Below, one piece after another: positions 22,347 to 33,586 of a stretch of 64,000 nt of DNA. A program made the position numbers and the translations under genes. Under the pieces are notes generated by a model that saw only the letters and a program-made list of their open reading frames with translations, did no database searches and had not been told where the DNA came from. This DNA comes from Tupaia tana (lineage: Eukaryota > Chordata > Mammalia > Scandentia > Tupaiidae), in NCBI GenBank assembly GCA_026018925.1, contig JAKSZU010000006.1, positions 131,295,592 through 131,359,591 on the forward strand. Direction: 5' to 3'. How positions within the stretch are numbered: position 1 is the stretch's first letter; each line of letters opens with the position of its first letter.

Positions 22347-22769
22347 TTCTTATAAGCTTATTTAAAGATAAATCTTTCCTTGATTTATCTTTATCTTTTT
22401 TTGTGTGCCAAGAGTCTAAGGATGAGCAGAGAATTATAATTCGGTGTTTCTTTTTACCATACTTCAAAATGGCTCTTTGTGTGGCTACATATTGCTCTGT
22501 CACTCTTCTCAAACCTACTCTCTCTGGACCAGAGGGTAAGAAACTGAGATGTGACATAACGGGAACTTTCAACATCATGGATATTGTAATAAAGCATTTT
22601 TGAAGATAAGGGCCGTTATTTGTGGCCCCTTCGACTGTAATGTTTTTCAGTCTGCAACTGCCACAAAATAGTAAGATGTTAAAAGTTTTTGACTAAGATC
22701 TACATGAGGTATACATTTTACTTCATGTCCAAAAAACTACACCTTTATACATGCAAAATTAAAACAAAA
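22347..22769. other. Unique sequence, nothing recognised
   Basis: No repeat, RNA or exon recognised. Confidence 0.4.
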
Positions 22770-23045
22770 TTTTTTTCCTATTATTTAAAAACATTTTGCC
22801 AGAGAGCGCATGTGCTTGTTGAATTAAGGGAGAAAAAAAAGAGAGAAAATAAGAAAGCACTTCCCCATGCTCCATGGGAAATGGTCACACTGCATGGTCT
22901 TCTCCACCTCTCCCTCCTCTTGGGATTTTGGGCACACACACGCACACCCCTGGCACGTTTCCCAAGTCATCAGGTATGGGATTTGAGCCGCATAGTTGCC
23001 CATTTGAGATGCAGCTGCTATAACTCTCACTCCTGAGGCTGACCC
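22770..23045 (-). mobile_element. Class 2 SINE
   Basis: TTTTGCCAGAGAGCGCATGTGC, CCCCATGCTCCATGGGAAATGG, GGGATTTTGGGCACACACAC, CACGTTTCCCAAGTCATCAGG, GAGGCTGACCC. Confidence 0.85.
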
Positions 23046-23440
23046 GAAAACAGAATTTTCATGGAACAATTCTCAGCCAGTGTTCCCTGCAATGTTCTCT
23101 GAATACTTTTTCTTTTAAAAAATGTTGATGAAATTACTAAATTCATTTCATGACCTTCTAAAGGGCTATTGATCAGATCGAAAAGTACCACATTAAGGGA
23201 GAATAAAAAAATAGCTTTCTAAATTATATGCACAAATGTAGTACCTAAAAATATGTGTTTCTGTAGATATTTTTGTGTGTACCAGCTACACAAAATGAAT
23301 TTTTCACTTTAGTCTCTGTGAGAAAAGTTTGCAAGCCACTGCTCAAACCAATAAGAGAATTTAGACTTGCCTTTAGAGGCAAGTAGATGAATAGTATGAG
23401 TGGCTTGGATAGGGGAAGCAGAATAATACAATACAGACCT
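23046..23440. other. Unique sequence, nothing recognised
   Basis: No repeat, RNA or exon recognised. Confidence 0.4.
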
Positions 23441-23738
23441 ATTTATTTACTTACTTACTTACTTACTTGCCATAGAGCACATTTGCTTGCTAGAAAAAGA
23501 CAGAGAGACAGAGAGAGAAAAGTGAGCAAGCACAGTGCCACCCCCCCCCCCCACACACACACACCCTCCAGAGAGAATAACCACACTGTAATCCCTTCTC
23601 CTTTAGTCTCCTCTTTGGATTTTGGGCATGCGTGCACATGTACCTGGCAGGTTTTTCAAACTAGCAGGTCCAGGACTCAAACTGCAGATGGCCACGTGGG
23701 ATCTAGTCACCTTAACCTCTGTGCTACTGGCTGACTCT
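23441..23738 (-). mobile_element. Class 2 SINE with (TTAC)n tail
   Basis: Tail is (TTAC)n at 23447-23470. TTGCCATAGAGCACATTTGC, a C13 run with CA repeats, TGGATTTTGGGCATGCGTGC and GGACTCAAACTGC follow. Confidence 0.88.
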
Positions 23739-24017
23739 AGTTTTAAAATTTTTTAATCATCAGGTAAAATATAACATTGCATCATTTCCTTCTATTAACT
23801 TTCTGTATATATAAATAAGATACAACTAATATTATTTGTTCTCAAGAACAGATTGAGTTCACTGATCATGTTACATATAGATAGAAATAGATGCAGTAAC
23901 TATGGCAAGAGTTGATTACAATAATGAAATAGGTTTTGTGATATTAAACAAAAGGAGTAACCCTTTGCTGTTATTTTGTATATATAATCTTTAGAAAATT
24001 TTAGTTTATTTTGTGTT
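23739..24017. other. Unique AT-rich sequence
   Basis: No recognised feature. Confidence 0.4.
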
Positions 24018-24285
24018 TGTTTGTTTGTTTGTTTGTTTTTTTGAGAGATTTTTTTTTGTTATAGGGCATGTGCACTCACCAGAAAGACAGACAGAAAGCG
24101 AGAAATCACCCCCCAGTGGGGATGGCCACGCCGCAATCCCTCCTCTTCCATTCTCCTCTCAGGATCTTGGGCACACACACACACACACACGCGCCTGGTG
24201 TGAGTTTAAGCCACTGGGTCCGGGACTCGAAATGCAGTCGACTACATGGGAAGCGACATAGCCATTATGTCAACTGCTGGTCCTG
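24018..24285 (-). mobile_element. Class 1b SINE with (GTTT)n tail
   Basis: GTTATAGGGCATGTGCACTC, CACCCCCCAGTGGGGATGG, (CA)n run, GGGACTCGAAATGC. About 9 bases are missing near the head (GGGAAGCGACATAG instead of GGGAGTCCAGCGACATAG). Confidence 0.92.
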
Positions 24286-25040
24286 GAAATTTTCGGATTT
24301 TTTAAAATGACTTTTTAAGGATTCTTTCTCTGCTATAATAATCAAGAGTCAGTACCTAGTCATGTTGTAAAATGGATCCTTTATCATTGTTCCTGTATTA
24401 CAGATCGCAAGGGTCATATTTGTGCCAGTTAAAGAGAGACATTTTGAAAGCTTTTAGGACAATTGGCATATTGTTTACATAATGATAAATATAATTCTAG
24501 TGACTGGATGACTTGGTGATTGAGAAATCTCTGTCAGTTCCCATCAGAAGCAATGACCAAAGGCCTAACTGATTGGACGTGATGCACGTCAATTAAACAG
24601 AACCTGCTACTTGTCTCCTTGGGGTTTACACTCTGAAATATCAAGTCTAAAATAACTAATTTTTTTTGCCCTAGATTAAAAAAAATAAAAGGGAGCTTTT
24701 GCTTTAGTGACATTCCACAGTTGATAGTCACTTCTCCTCCCAAAACATCTCAACTCCCATCTCTGTGATTTTTAATTCCTTTGCCCTTTCCCCACCCAAC
24801 CTCCAAGGTCTCTCCTGCTGTTTCATCCTAACTGTGGTCAACAGGAACCTTATGTATCCCGCCTATTACCACTTCTCTCACCTACCCTTAACTGAGTCAG
24901 AATGGCAGAGGTATTAATACGTACACTATAAGTTAGACTGCCAGGCTCCCAATCCCAACACTTTCTCTGTCCAGCTTTGCAAATGTGAGCAGTCTATAGC
25001 AAGAAATGTAAATTGAAACCCACTTTAAATTAGTTCAAGT
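24286..25040. other. Unique sequence, nothing firm
   Basis: Around 24930-25000 a short MIR-like stretch is possible (GCTCCCAATCCCAACAC). Not callable. Confidence 0.35.
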
Positions 25041-25047
25041 CAAAAAA

Positions 25048-25216
25048 GTATACATACACACACACGTCTGTATACACATGCATATATAGAGACATTATCT
25101 ATATACATTGTGTATGTATATATAGTATTTTTGTGTATTGATACACATGTAGATATATACATATATACATATGTAAGTACATGTGCACTTCTATATGATG
25201 TGTGTGTGTGTGTGCA
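25048..25216. repeat. Degenerate (CA)n/(TA)n microsatellite
   Basis: Mixed TACACA, TATATA and TGTGTG runs, ending in (TG)n at 25199-25214. Confidence 0.85.
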
Positions 25217-25340
25217 ATAAAGGTAAAAAATATAGCAGGATGTCAATACCTGTTGAATCAATGTGAGTGGGGCATGTAAGTTCATTGTGCTGTTTACTCA
25301 ACTGTTCTGTCGACTTGAAACTTTTCTAAAGTAAATATTT
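25217..25340 (+). mobile_element. L1M LINE, 3' end
   Basis: CAGGATGTCAATACCTGTTGAATC, AAGTTCATTGTGCTGTTTACTC and GACTTGAAACTTTTC match the 3' UTR end of old L1M elements. Confidence 0.65.
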
Positions 25341-25475
25341 TTAAGAGAGTTTTTTGCTATAGGGTGCATGTACTAACTGGAAAGACAAATACAGAAAGTG
25401 AAAAATCATTATTATCCCCTCCTCCCCCAAGAGATGGCCATACCACAATCCCTTTCTTCCACTCTTCTCTTGGGA

Positions 25476-25509
<34 letters not shown>

Positions 25510-25883
25510 GGTTTTTGCTATAGGGCGCGTGCGCTCGCCAGAAAGACAGAGGGCGACAGAGAGATAGAAAGTGAGAAATCATCCCCCAGGGGGGATGGCC
25601 ACGCCACGATCCCTTCTCCTCCATTCTCCTCTCGGGATCTTGGGCACGCACACACACGCGCCCGGCGTGAGTTTAAGCCACTGGGTCTGGGACATGAACC
25701 GCAGTCGACTATGTGGGAGTCCAGCGACATAGTCATTACGCTAACTGCTGGCCCCTCCTCTTGGGATCTTAGGCACACACACACATGCGCCTGGCATGAG
25801 TGTAAACTGCCAGGTTTGGGACTTGAACTGCAGTCGACTACATAGGAGTCCAGTGACATAATCATTATGCCATCTGCTGGTTG
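25341..25883 (-). mobile_element. Older class 1b SINE, split by another SINE
   Basis: Left part 25341-25479 (TTTTTTGCTATAGGGTGC to CTCTTGGGATCTT) and right part 25758-25883 (from CTCTTGGGATCTT to CATCTGCTGGTT) join to one diverged element. B box in sense GTTCAAGTCC. Confidence 0.92.
25480..25757 (-). mobile_element. Class 1a SINE nested in an older SINE
   Basis: T29 tail, TTTTTGCTATAGGGCGCGTGCGC, well preserved body and CTAACTGCTGGCCC. Flanking duplication CTCTTGGGATCTT at 25467-25479 and 25758-25770 lies inside the host SINE. B box in sense GTTCATGTCC. Confidence 0.95.
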
Positions 25884-26725
25884 CTCTACACTAAAATTTT
25901 GGGGAAAATCATAAATCATTTCCTGGTACATAGTAAGTTCTCCATAAATGCCGTCTATTATTTCTATTTATCCTTAACAGTATGCTTGTGGGAGATGGCT
26001 TCCTGACTTGCTCCTTGGTAATGCAAACATTTAGATCTCTTTTGAAGACAAGGTCATAATCCTCTTTGCTAATCATTCCTTATAAAAAATGGTTAGGGAG
26101 TTTTGTATGGTGACTATCCAGTGGTGGGGGAGACCACTTGGGGTATATATAATAGGTGATCACTTAATTATTTATAGGAACAGGCGGTTCTCATTTTACA
26201 GGGGTGAATGTTTGCTCACATTGCACTAAATCTTCATTTCCTATCACCAAACTAATCTCCCTCCTGAGTCCTTCACTTTCTAGCAGTAAAAGGAACAGAG
26301 TAGTAAGAGAAATGCACTCTCTCACATATGCCACAAAAACATTCCAGCTGCTCAGTCAGCAAATCTTTAACTTGCTAAATAATGGTAATCATTTTTTTCC
26401 CCAGTTTAACATTCTTTTTTAAATTAAAACTTTAGAAAATGTGATGTTCAGTTCTCTAGAGATGGATCTTTCTTCCTAAGATGGTGTCAGGGTATAGGGG
26501 AAAGCTGAGGAACCCTTCAGATGATGAAGATGATATGGCTTTTCTCTTTGAGGTGAGCTGACTCCTCGAGTTTCATCTCTGGACTGACAATCCTGGGATG
26601 TGATTTGTTTAGGTACCCTTGGAGGCAAATAAACTCTTATCTCCTGTAGTTCCGGGGCTGAGACTTCTGAGAACCCAAACCAAAATCTAATCCTAAGTGT
26701 GACTGTGTGGTGAATAAACTCCAAG
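25884..26725. other. Unique sequence, possible LTR remnant at right
   Basis: Nothing recognised to 26470. 26476-26725 ends in AATAAACTCCAAGATGGCTCC, reminiscent of an LTR end but not assigned. Confidence 0.35.
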
Positions 26726-26729
26726 ATGG

Positions 26730-27233
26730 CTCCAATTAACCAGTTATCGTCTCATCGCCCATAGTATTCATGCTGTTGTGTAATCCTCTCCCCCTGAATG
26801 TTGCTGTGACTTGTGACTTCTGCTTACCAATGGAATATGGCAATAGGATTATAATATCTACATTGCTAGTAGAAGTTCCATATTGACTCTCTCCCTTGCT
26901 GATTTTGATAAAGAAAGCCACCATACAGAGGCCCACCTCTGGCCAACAGTCAGTAAGGGGCTGAGGCCATCAATCTAACAGCTTGCAAAGGAACTGAACC
27001 TACTACTAGCAGTCAAATGACTTTAGAAGATTCTTCTCCAGTGAAGCCTCAATGGAAAGGCAAACTCTGGCTGATCCCTCTATGTAGCTGTGTGAGACAC
27101 CATGTGGCAGGGCACCTAGCTATGCTGGGACTTGGATTGTCGACTTGCAAAAACCAGGAGATAATAAATGTGTGTTGGTTTAAGCTTCTAAATTTGTAGT
27201 AATTTGTTATGTAGCACTATATGACTAATACAT
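26730..27233 (+). mobile_element. MLT1-like MaLR LTR
   Basis: CCTCTCCCCCTGAATG, GTGACTTGTGACTTCTGC, TGACTTTAGAAG, and a 3' end AATAAATGTGTGTTGGTTTAAGC, TAGTAATTTGTTATGTAGCA, ACTAATAC typical of ERVL-MaLR LTRs. Ancient and without coding content. Confidence 0.7.
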
Positions 27234-27470
27234 ATCTCTTGCCACATATTTAGCAACCCAGGAAGCTGACACAGCTGTGAGTTCCCAAATCTCTGGGCTT
27301 ACCCATGCCATTTATTTATTCTGGACGTACTTTCCTTCTGAGAAATTTTTAAAGGCCAGAAATGGGATTCAATTCAATTCAAGTCCTATTCAGTTTCCCT
27401 CAATAAGAGATCCTGAGAATATTCTAATGCCTACTTTTCATTGTGTTAGATGCTGGGAATACAAAGTCAA
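27234..27470. other. Unique sequence
   Basis: No recognised feature. Confidence 0.35.
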
Positions 27471-27660
27471 TACAGGCTAAGCATCCCTAATCCAAAAATT
27501 AGAACCTGAAATCCTCTGAAGTCTGAAACTTGTTGAGCTCCAACATGACACCACTTGACCTCATGTGACAGGTCACAGTCAAAATGCTGCAATACAAAAA
27601 CATTGTATACAGTAACCATCAGGCTTTGCATGTTAATGTTTACAATATAAATAATATTTA
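27471..27660 (+). mobile_element. Tigger-type DNA transposon fragment
   Basis: ACAGGCTAAGCATCCCTAATCC, then CTGAAATCCTCTGAAGTCTGAAAC and TTGTTGAGCTCCAACATGACAC resemble the 5' TIR side of a Tigger-family MER element. Confidence 0.7.
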
Positions 27661-28012
27661 CATCTGTTATTTGGTTTCTTTTGATAACCTTATTCGATTG
27701 TAAGTTTCTTGAGGTCACCTGCATATTTTTGTATTTGTATACCCCAAAATGTCTACTAGAAATCTGAATTACTCATTGAATATGCGACTTTGTGCATATT
27801 ACTTCATGTCCTTAAATCTCTATTTCTCATCTGTAAAATGGGGATGCAAGAGTAAACCACTACATCATAGAATTGCTCTTAGGTTGATTGAAACAAGGCT
27901 ATCATCAATTTAGCATAGTGCTTATTATGATAGTAAGCACATAATAGAGTTTTTTTGATGTGTATTATCATTAGTACCAGAATAGTTAGCACTCAATAAA
28001 TACTTATTAAAT
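27661..28012 (+). mobile_element. L2 3' end and MIR
   Basis: CGATTGTAAGTTTCTTGAGG fits an L2 3' end. From 27785, ACTTCATGTCCTTAAATCTC, TCATCTGTAAAATGGGGATG and AGCATAGTGCTTATTATGATAG are MIR in order. Confidence 0.7.
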
Positions 28013-28162
28013 AGAAATTTGCAGTGACAACACTTGACAGAAGCAACCATGCCCAAGATGAAGAATGATAATTCTGTCTAAAAGCTTTAAGTCTATACAG
28101 TTGATAAATGTGGGTACTTAATTGAAGCCATACTCAATGATTTATTAATAAAACATCATTCT

Positions 28163-28447
28163 GGAACCAGCAGTTGGCGTAATGGCTATATCACTGGACT
28201 CCCATGTAGGCGACCGCTGTTTGAGTCCTGAACCCTGTGGCTTAAACGCATGCTAGGTGTGTGTGCGTGTACGTGCATGCCCAAGATCCTGAGAGGAGAA
28301 TGGAGGAGAAGGAATTGTAGCATGGCCATCCCCCTGGGGGGTGACTTCTTGCTTTCTGTCTCTCTGTCTTTTTGGCTAGTGCATGCGCTCTATAGGGGGG
28401 GAAAAAACAAACAAACAAACAAAAAAAAACCTCTAAAAAAATAATTT
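28163..28447 (+). mobile_element. Class 1b SINE
   Basis: GGAACCAGCAGTTGGCGTAATGG head, B box GTTTGAGTCC, CATGCCCAAGATCCTGAG, CCCCCTGGGGGGTGA, interrupted (AAAC)n tail. Confidence 0.93.
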
Positions 28448-28541
28448 CAGGTATATATAATGTAAATTAAGTGTAGAATAGATAGAAAATGTTCTCAGAT
28501 GTTACCAGTTGTGGCCTAGACTTAATTTTATTTTGCGTAGT
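28448..28541. other. Short unique spacer
   Basis: Separates two SINEs in inverted orientation. Confidence 0.4.
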
Positions 28542-28857
28542 TTCCTTCCTTTCTTTCTTTCTTTCTTTCTTCCTTTCTTTCTTTCTTTCTTTCTTTTTTT
28601 TTTTTTAAATTTTGCCATAGGGCATGTATGCTCAATGGAGAGAGACAGTGAGGAGCGGGAAAGTGAGAAATCATTCCTCCTTCTTCCCCCCAAGGGGAAT
28701 GGCCATGCTCCAGTTCCCTTCTCCTCTATTCTCCTCCGGAGATTTTGGGCATACGTGCATGTGCACCCAGTGTGATTTTCAAGTTGCCATCTGGACTCGA
28801 ACTGTAGTCAGTCACGTGAGAATCCAGTGCCTTAACCACTATACCACCTATTGGCTC
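28542..28857 (-). mobile_element. Class 2 SINE with (TTTC)n tail
   Basis: (CTTT)n at 28544-28596, then TTTTGCCATAGGGCATG, CCCCCCAAGGGGAATGGCC, GGAGATTTTGGGCATACG, GGACTCGAACTGTAG, CACCTATTGGCTC. Confidence 0.9.
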
Positions 28858-29530
28858 TTTCCATAGGTTCTTAAGGGTTTTGATGCTGCTCTAGTTCTTA
28901 TCAATTACAAAAAATTTTTCTAAACTACATTTAGAAATAGAGTCAGGTATTCTGAAATGTTAATTAAGAAGAATAAAAAAGGAATGTTGTAGGATTATAA
29001 GGTTATAGTTAAATTTAAGTAAGTTAGGATAAGTTCTTTGTAATTTTTCCTTTTGTATTTTTATTAATGAGAGAGAAATGTTTTTGAATTAAATTATGTA
29101 GTTCATCAGTGAAGGAAAGAACTCAAAATTGAAGATTAGTTTTCAGACAATTGTCTTTTGTATTTAAAGAAAAAAGAAGTAAGAAAGCAGTTGATTACAT
29201 TTTTACTCAACTTTCTTCTTTGTTTAATCATTTCAGCTTGTCAAACACACACTATGGAAAGTTATATACAGCAGCAAGGCCTGCATAATTTTCTGTTTTT
29301 TAAGAATTTGCAAACTTGTTAATGATTGCAGGAAAACAGTGGCTTAACCTCTCAATGCAGATTTAATAATAATGTACTCTACTGAGGTCTCTTATTGGGA
29401 GATTTCATTGCTTAAAAACAATGTGGTTCAGAACACCTACTGGAATACTGAAGCTTGATTAATTACAATGAGATAGCATTGGTTCCAATATTTTACTTCT
29501 TTTCATTTTGGATTGTTTTCATCATTTAAA
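28858..29530. other. Unique sequence, nothing recognised
   Basis: No repeat, RNA or exon recognised. Confidence 0.4.
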
Positions 29531-30234
29531 AATATTTTTGCTAGAGGGAACATGAGCTCACCAGGAAAGACAGAGAGAGAGGGAAAGTGAGAAAACACTC
29601 CCCGTGGGGGATGGGCATTGCAATCCTTTCTCCATTTCTCCTTTCAATATTTTGGTCACATATGTGTAGGGTGACTTCCTTCCTTCCTTCCTTCCTTCCT
29701 TCCTTCCTTCCTTCCTTCCTTCCTTCCTTCCTTCCTCCCTCCCTCCCTTCTTTCCTCCTTTCTCTCTTTTCTTTCTCTCCTCTCCTCTCCTCTCCTCTCC
29801 TCTCCTCTCCTCTCCTCTCCTCTCCTCTCCTTTCTTTTCCTTTCCTCTCTGTCTTTCCTCTTTCTCCTCTCTCTTTCTTTTTTTCTTTTGGTAAGGTTTT
29901 TACTATAGGGTGTGTGCACTTGCTGGAGTGAGACAGAGAGTGACAGAGAGGAAGTGAGAAATCAGTGTCATGGGGGATGGCCAGAACGCTGCTCCTTTTC
30001 CTCCATTCTTCTCCTGGGATTTTAAGCAGCACATAAATACACCCAGCATGATTTTCAAGTCACCAAGTCCAGGTCTCAAACTGTGGTTGGCCATGTAGGA
30101 GTTCAGTGCCTTAACCACCAGGCCACCTGCTGACCCCACTTGGGGTATTTTCAAGCCTCTGGGTCCTGCACTTGAATTGCTCAGTCAGCCATGTAGGATC
30201 CAGCTGCCTTAACCACCATCCCACCAGCTGGCTC
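29531..30234 (-). mobile_element. Class 2 SINE split by another SINE
   Basis: Left part 29531-29672 (TTTTTGCTAGAGGGAAC to TTTTGGTCACATATG); right part 30139-30234 (TTTTCAAGCCTCTGGGTCC to CACCAGCTGGCTC). Together they make a single element. Confidence 0.85.
29673..30138 (-). mobile_element. Nested class 2 SINE with expanded pyrimidine tail
   Basis: The tail is (CCTT)n at 29676-29745 and (TCTCC)n at 29778-29830. The body is GGTTTTTACTATAGGGTGTGTGC, GGGATTTTAAGC, CACCAGGCCACCTGCTGACCCC. The long open frames through this region are repeat translation. Confidence 0.88.
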
Positions 30235-30688
30235 ATTTTCATGTTTAATATTAATGATAGTGAAACTGCCATAATATAATAGGCAATCTGTTTTAAAATA
30301 GGGGAGAAGTTCATATATATGGGATAACAGATGCATTAATGTAAAATATCAAACTATCTATAAAGCTTATAATTTATTATGCCAAATTAACATCTCAAAT
30401 TATAGAAATTTATTAATTTGTTTTTTGCTTGATTTCCTCATTTCTTACAATGTCTTCTAAATAAAAATATTTTACTTATCTAATAATATAAAAGCTCATT
30501 GAATCCCTGTCATTTACAAGTTAGCTCTGAGTCTTCTCTTAAATGGCTCATATTTCTAGCAGAGAAAAAACATGAAGCATACATGGCTATGCAGCCAATG
30601 GTAGAATTCCAAGCAGAAAAGGTTACCATCAGACAGTTCAGCAAAAGACTCTTTCACCAAGGAAGTGATGGGGTATAGAACTATAAGT
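30235..30688. other. Unique AT-rich sequence
   Basis: No recognised feature. Confidence 0.4.
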
Positions 30689-30845
30689 TGTCAGAAATGG
30701 TAGGGCACTTGCACATCACTTTTCACTCCAGATGAGGAGACCACAGCTAGAAAGAATAAAGATTTTTCTGAAGTAAAATAAACTTTGTAATGGCACTTAG
30801 ATTGGAAATCAGGTTCCATAACTCCTTGTTTAATGGACTTTTAGA
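30689..30845 (+). mobile_element. Possible MIR
   Basis: CCAGATGAGGAGACCACAGC, GATTGGAAATCAGGTTCC and AACTCCTTGTTTAATGGAC follow MIR order but are diverged. Confidence 0.4.
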
Positions 30846-30858
30846 AATAGCAGCTTCA

Positions 30859-31160
30859 GGGACCAGCGAGTGGTGCAAAAATTAAGGAGGTTGGATTCCA
30901 CAAGGCAGACTGAGAGATTTAAGTCCTGGACCCAGTGGCTTGAAAAACATTCTGGGTATGTGTGCCCAAGCCCCCAAGAGGCAGATCTGAAGCTCATAGA
31001 ATACATCAAAGTTCAATCTTGACATATATACTATGGTTTGAACAAATGTATAATGATGTGTAGGAGAAGGGATTATGGTATGGCCATCCCACCTGGGGGG
31101 TGATTTCTTACTTTCTCTCTGGCAAGTGTATGCACCCTATAGAAAACTTAAAAAAAAATG
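30859..31160 (+). mobile_element. Class 2 SINE with an L1-like patch
   Basis: Head GGGACCAGCGAGTGG, CCTGGACCCAGTGGCTTG and CCCAAGCCCCCAAGAGG, then at 30984-31062 a stretch matching L1 sequence at 32051-32128. The SINE body resumes with GGAGAAGGGATTATGGTATGG, CCACCTGGGGGGTGATTTC and CACCCTATAG. Confidence 0.85.
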
Positions 31161-31253
31161 ACTTTATTGAAGTATATAATTCTGTACCGTAAGTTTACAT
31201 TTTCAAAGTGCACAATTCACAAGTTATTTTAAGTTTATTCAGAGGGAGAAGAT

Positions 31254-31294
<41 letters not shown>

Positions 31295-31880
31295 ACAAAC
31301 AGCCCTGACAGGGTCTCAATGCCACTGTCCACTTGTGTCTCAGGCAGCCTAGATCATGGACAGAAGGTGTGCCCAGTACACCCAAGAAGGTCTGTGAGTA
31401 CACACTGGTAACGCCCATGTGGGTCAGCCCCAGGGAGTATTGCAGTTTATTGCTATGACACATTCTTACCGGAATTTAACCATTTTTAGTATATTAACAG
31501 AGAGTTATACAATTATTAATATCATCTCATTCAGGGACATCTTCATCACTACAAAAAGAAACCCTTCTCTAAGCAGCTACTGTCTAGTCTTTGCTCCTTG
31601 TAGACCCTGATAGCGACTAACTTATTTTCTCTGTGGATTTGCCTATTCAAGATAATTTATATAAATAGAATCACAAATTTGTGACCCTTTTGTGTTACTT
31701 ATCATGTTTGGAATGTTTGTCCCTGTTGTAACATAGATCAATATTCTTTTTTATTGTTCAGTAATATTCCAAAGTTTGGATATACCACTTTGTGTTAATT
31801 CATTAATCTGTTGATAAACATTTGTGTTATTTCTACTTTTGGCTATCATAAATAATCTCTTGTGGACATTTATGTATGAT
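31161..31880 (-). mobile_element. L1M LINE 3' end (first of two)
   Basis: ATGACTTTATTGAAGTATATAATTC, TCACAAGTTATTTTA, GGAATTTAACCATTTTTAG, TTCTCTGTGGATTTGCC, CAGTAATATTCCAAAGTTTGG and GATAAACATTTGTGTTATTTC are antisense L1 3' UTR in order. Interrupted by a class 4 SINE at about 31236-31450. Confidence 0.8.
31225..31450 (-). mobile_element. Class 4 SINE in L1M
   Basis: (GA)n at 31258-31290, CAGCCCTGACAGGGTCTC, CAGGCAGCCTAGATCATGG, CGCCCATGTGGGTCAGCC. Confidence 0.8.
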
Positions 31881-32589
31881 TTTTTTTACATTAAGTTTTA
31901 GCTCCATAGCAAACTTGAGAGGAAGGTATATAGATTTTGTGGCTAGCCCCTAACATCACACATGTGTAGCTTCTCCTTTTAGTAACATCTCCTTCTGCAG
32001 TGGGACATTTGTTACAGCTGATGTACTTGTGCTGCTGACACAGCGTAATTATCTGAAGTTTGTAGAATACATCGGAGTTCAGTCTTGGTGTACATACTAT
32101 GGTTTGAACAAATATATAATGACATGTATCTATCAATATGGTATTTCCATTGCCCTAAATTATATGCTGTGTTCTATTTATACACTCCCTACCCCATTTA
32201 TTGAAAACACTGATCTTTTTACTGTGTCTATAGTTTTTCCTTTTGCAGAATATCATATAGTTGGAATCATTCAGTATGTAGCTTTTCCAGATTGGCTTAT
32301 TTCACTTAGTGACCTGCATTAAGTGTCTTTTTTCTGACTAGATAGCTCATTCCTTTTTAGTGCTAAATAATGTTCCCTCGTCTAGATGTAGCACTGTATA
32401 TTATCCATTCGTTCACTAAAGGACATCTCAGTTGCTTCCATATTTTGGCGGTTATAAATAGACCTATTAACATCATGTACTAGTTTCTGTGTGAATATAA
32501 ATTTTTAGCTCCTTTAAATAAATATCAAGAACCACAGTTACTGAAACGTATGGAAGGAATGTTTAGTATTTTTCAGAAACTGTCAAAAT

Positions 32590-32790
32590 GTCTTCCAAGA
32601 AATGGAAAATTTTTTTGTGATGATAACAAGAAATGGAAAATTTGTTATGATGATAACATGTATGGCTAAGCCACTATACAGTGTATTCTGGATGGGAAAC
32701 TGCATCTTGTATGCTGTGATGACGTTCAGTGCATGAATACAAAATAAATAATTAATAAAAAGTAAATTAAAAAAAAAGAAAAAGAGTAGT
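32590..32790. repeat. Tandem duplication and A-rich filler at L1 deletion junction
   Basis: AAGAAATGGAAAATTT-GTGATGATAAC occurs twice in tandem (32597-32628, 32629-32658), followed by unrecognised sequence with an AATAAATAATTAATAAAA tail. This marks where ORF2 sequence is missing. Confidence 0.6.
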
Positions 32791-33586
32791 GAGAGGATAT
32801 GTTTGCCTTATTCCTGATCTTAGTGGGAAACTTCTGGTTTCTCATCATCAAATAGTGTTATAAGTTTTTGGAAATATTCTTTCTTATGTTGTGGAAGTTT
32901 ACCTCTCTTCCTAGTTGACCAAGAATTTTTATTATGAATGTTGTTGGATTTTGGCAAGTGCTTTTTTCTGAATCTGATACAATTATATAAATTTTTTTGG
33001 CCCATTGATAGTGATAGATTCCATTAATTGACTTTCTAATGTTGAACAAACTTTGTCTACTTGGTTGTCGTACACAGTTCTTTTATATTGGTGGATCTGA
33101 TTGCTAATATTGTGTTGATAATTTTTTTTTCATTTATGCCCTTATAGTTTTCTGTTCTTCTATGTCTTTGATCTTCTTATCAGGGTAATGCTGGCCTCAG
33201 AATGAATTAAGAAGCATTGCCTCGGTTTCTATTCTCTGAAAGGGATGGTAAAAAGTTGGTAAAATTTATTCCTTAAATATATAGTAGAATTCATCACTGA
33301 ATGCATCTAAGTCTGAAACTTTCTGTTTTGGAAGGTTATTAGTTATTAGTTCTTTTTTTTTTTTTTAAATAGACATAGATAGGCCTATTCAGACTATGTC
33401 TTTTTGTGTGAATTTTGGCAGATTGTGTCTTTGAAAGAATGATCCCAGTTCATTTAGATGATCAAATTTGTGAGCATAGAGTTTATGGTATTTCTCTACT
33501 AGTCTTTTAATATCCTTTAAATCTATAGTGATATCCCTATTTAATTTCTAATACTAATAGTTTGTGTTCTATTTCTTTCTTTCTTG

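Noticed and set aside
26730..27233. Proviral gene near the MaLR LTRs (26.7, 18.8, 43.1 kb)
   Set aside because: Only solitary LTR-like sequence is present; no internal coding region adjoins any of them.
29541..30032. 163-codon minus-strand open frame, the second longest in the window
   Set aside because: It translates pyrimidine/purine microsatellites and SINE sequence (runs of EERRG and GRKE), with no protein-like content.
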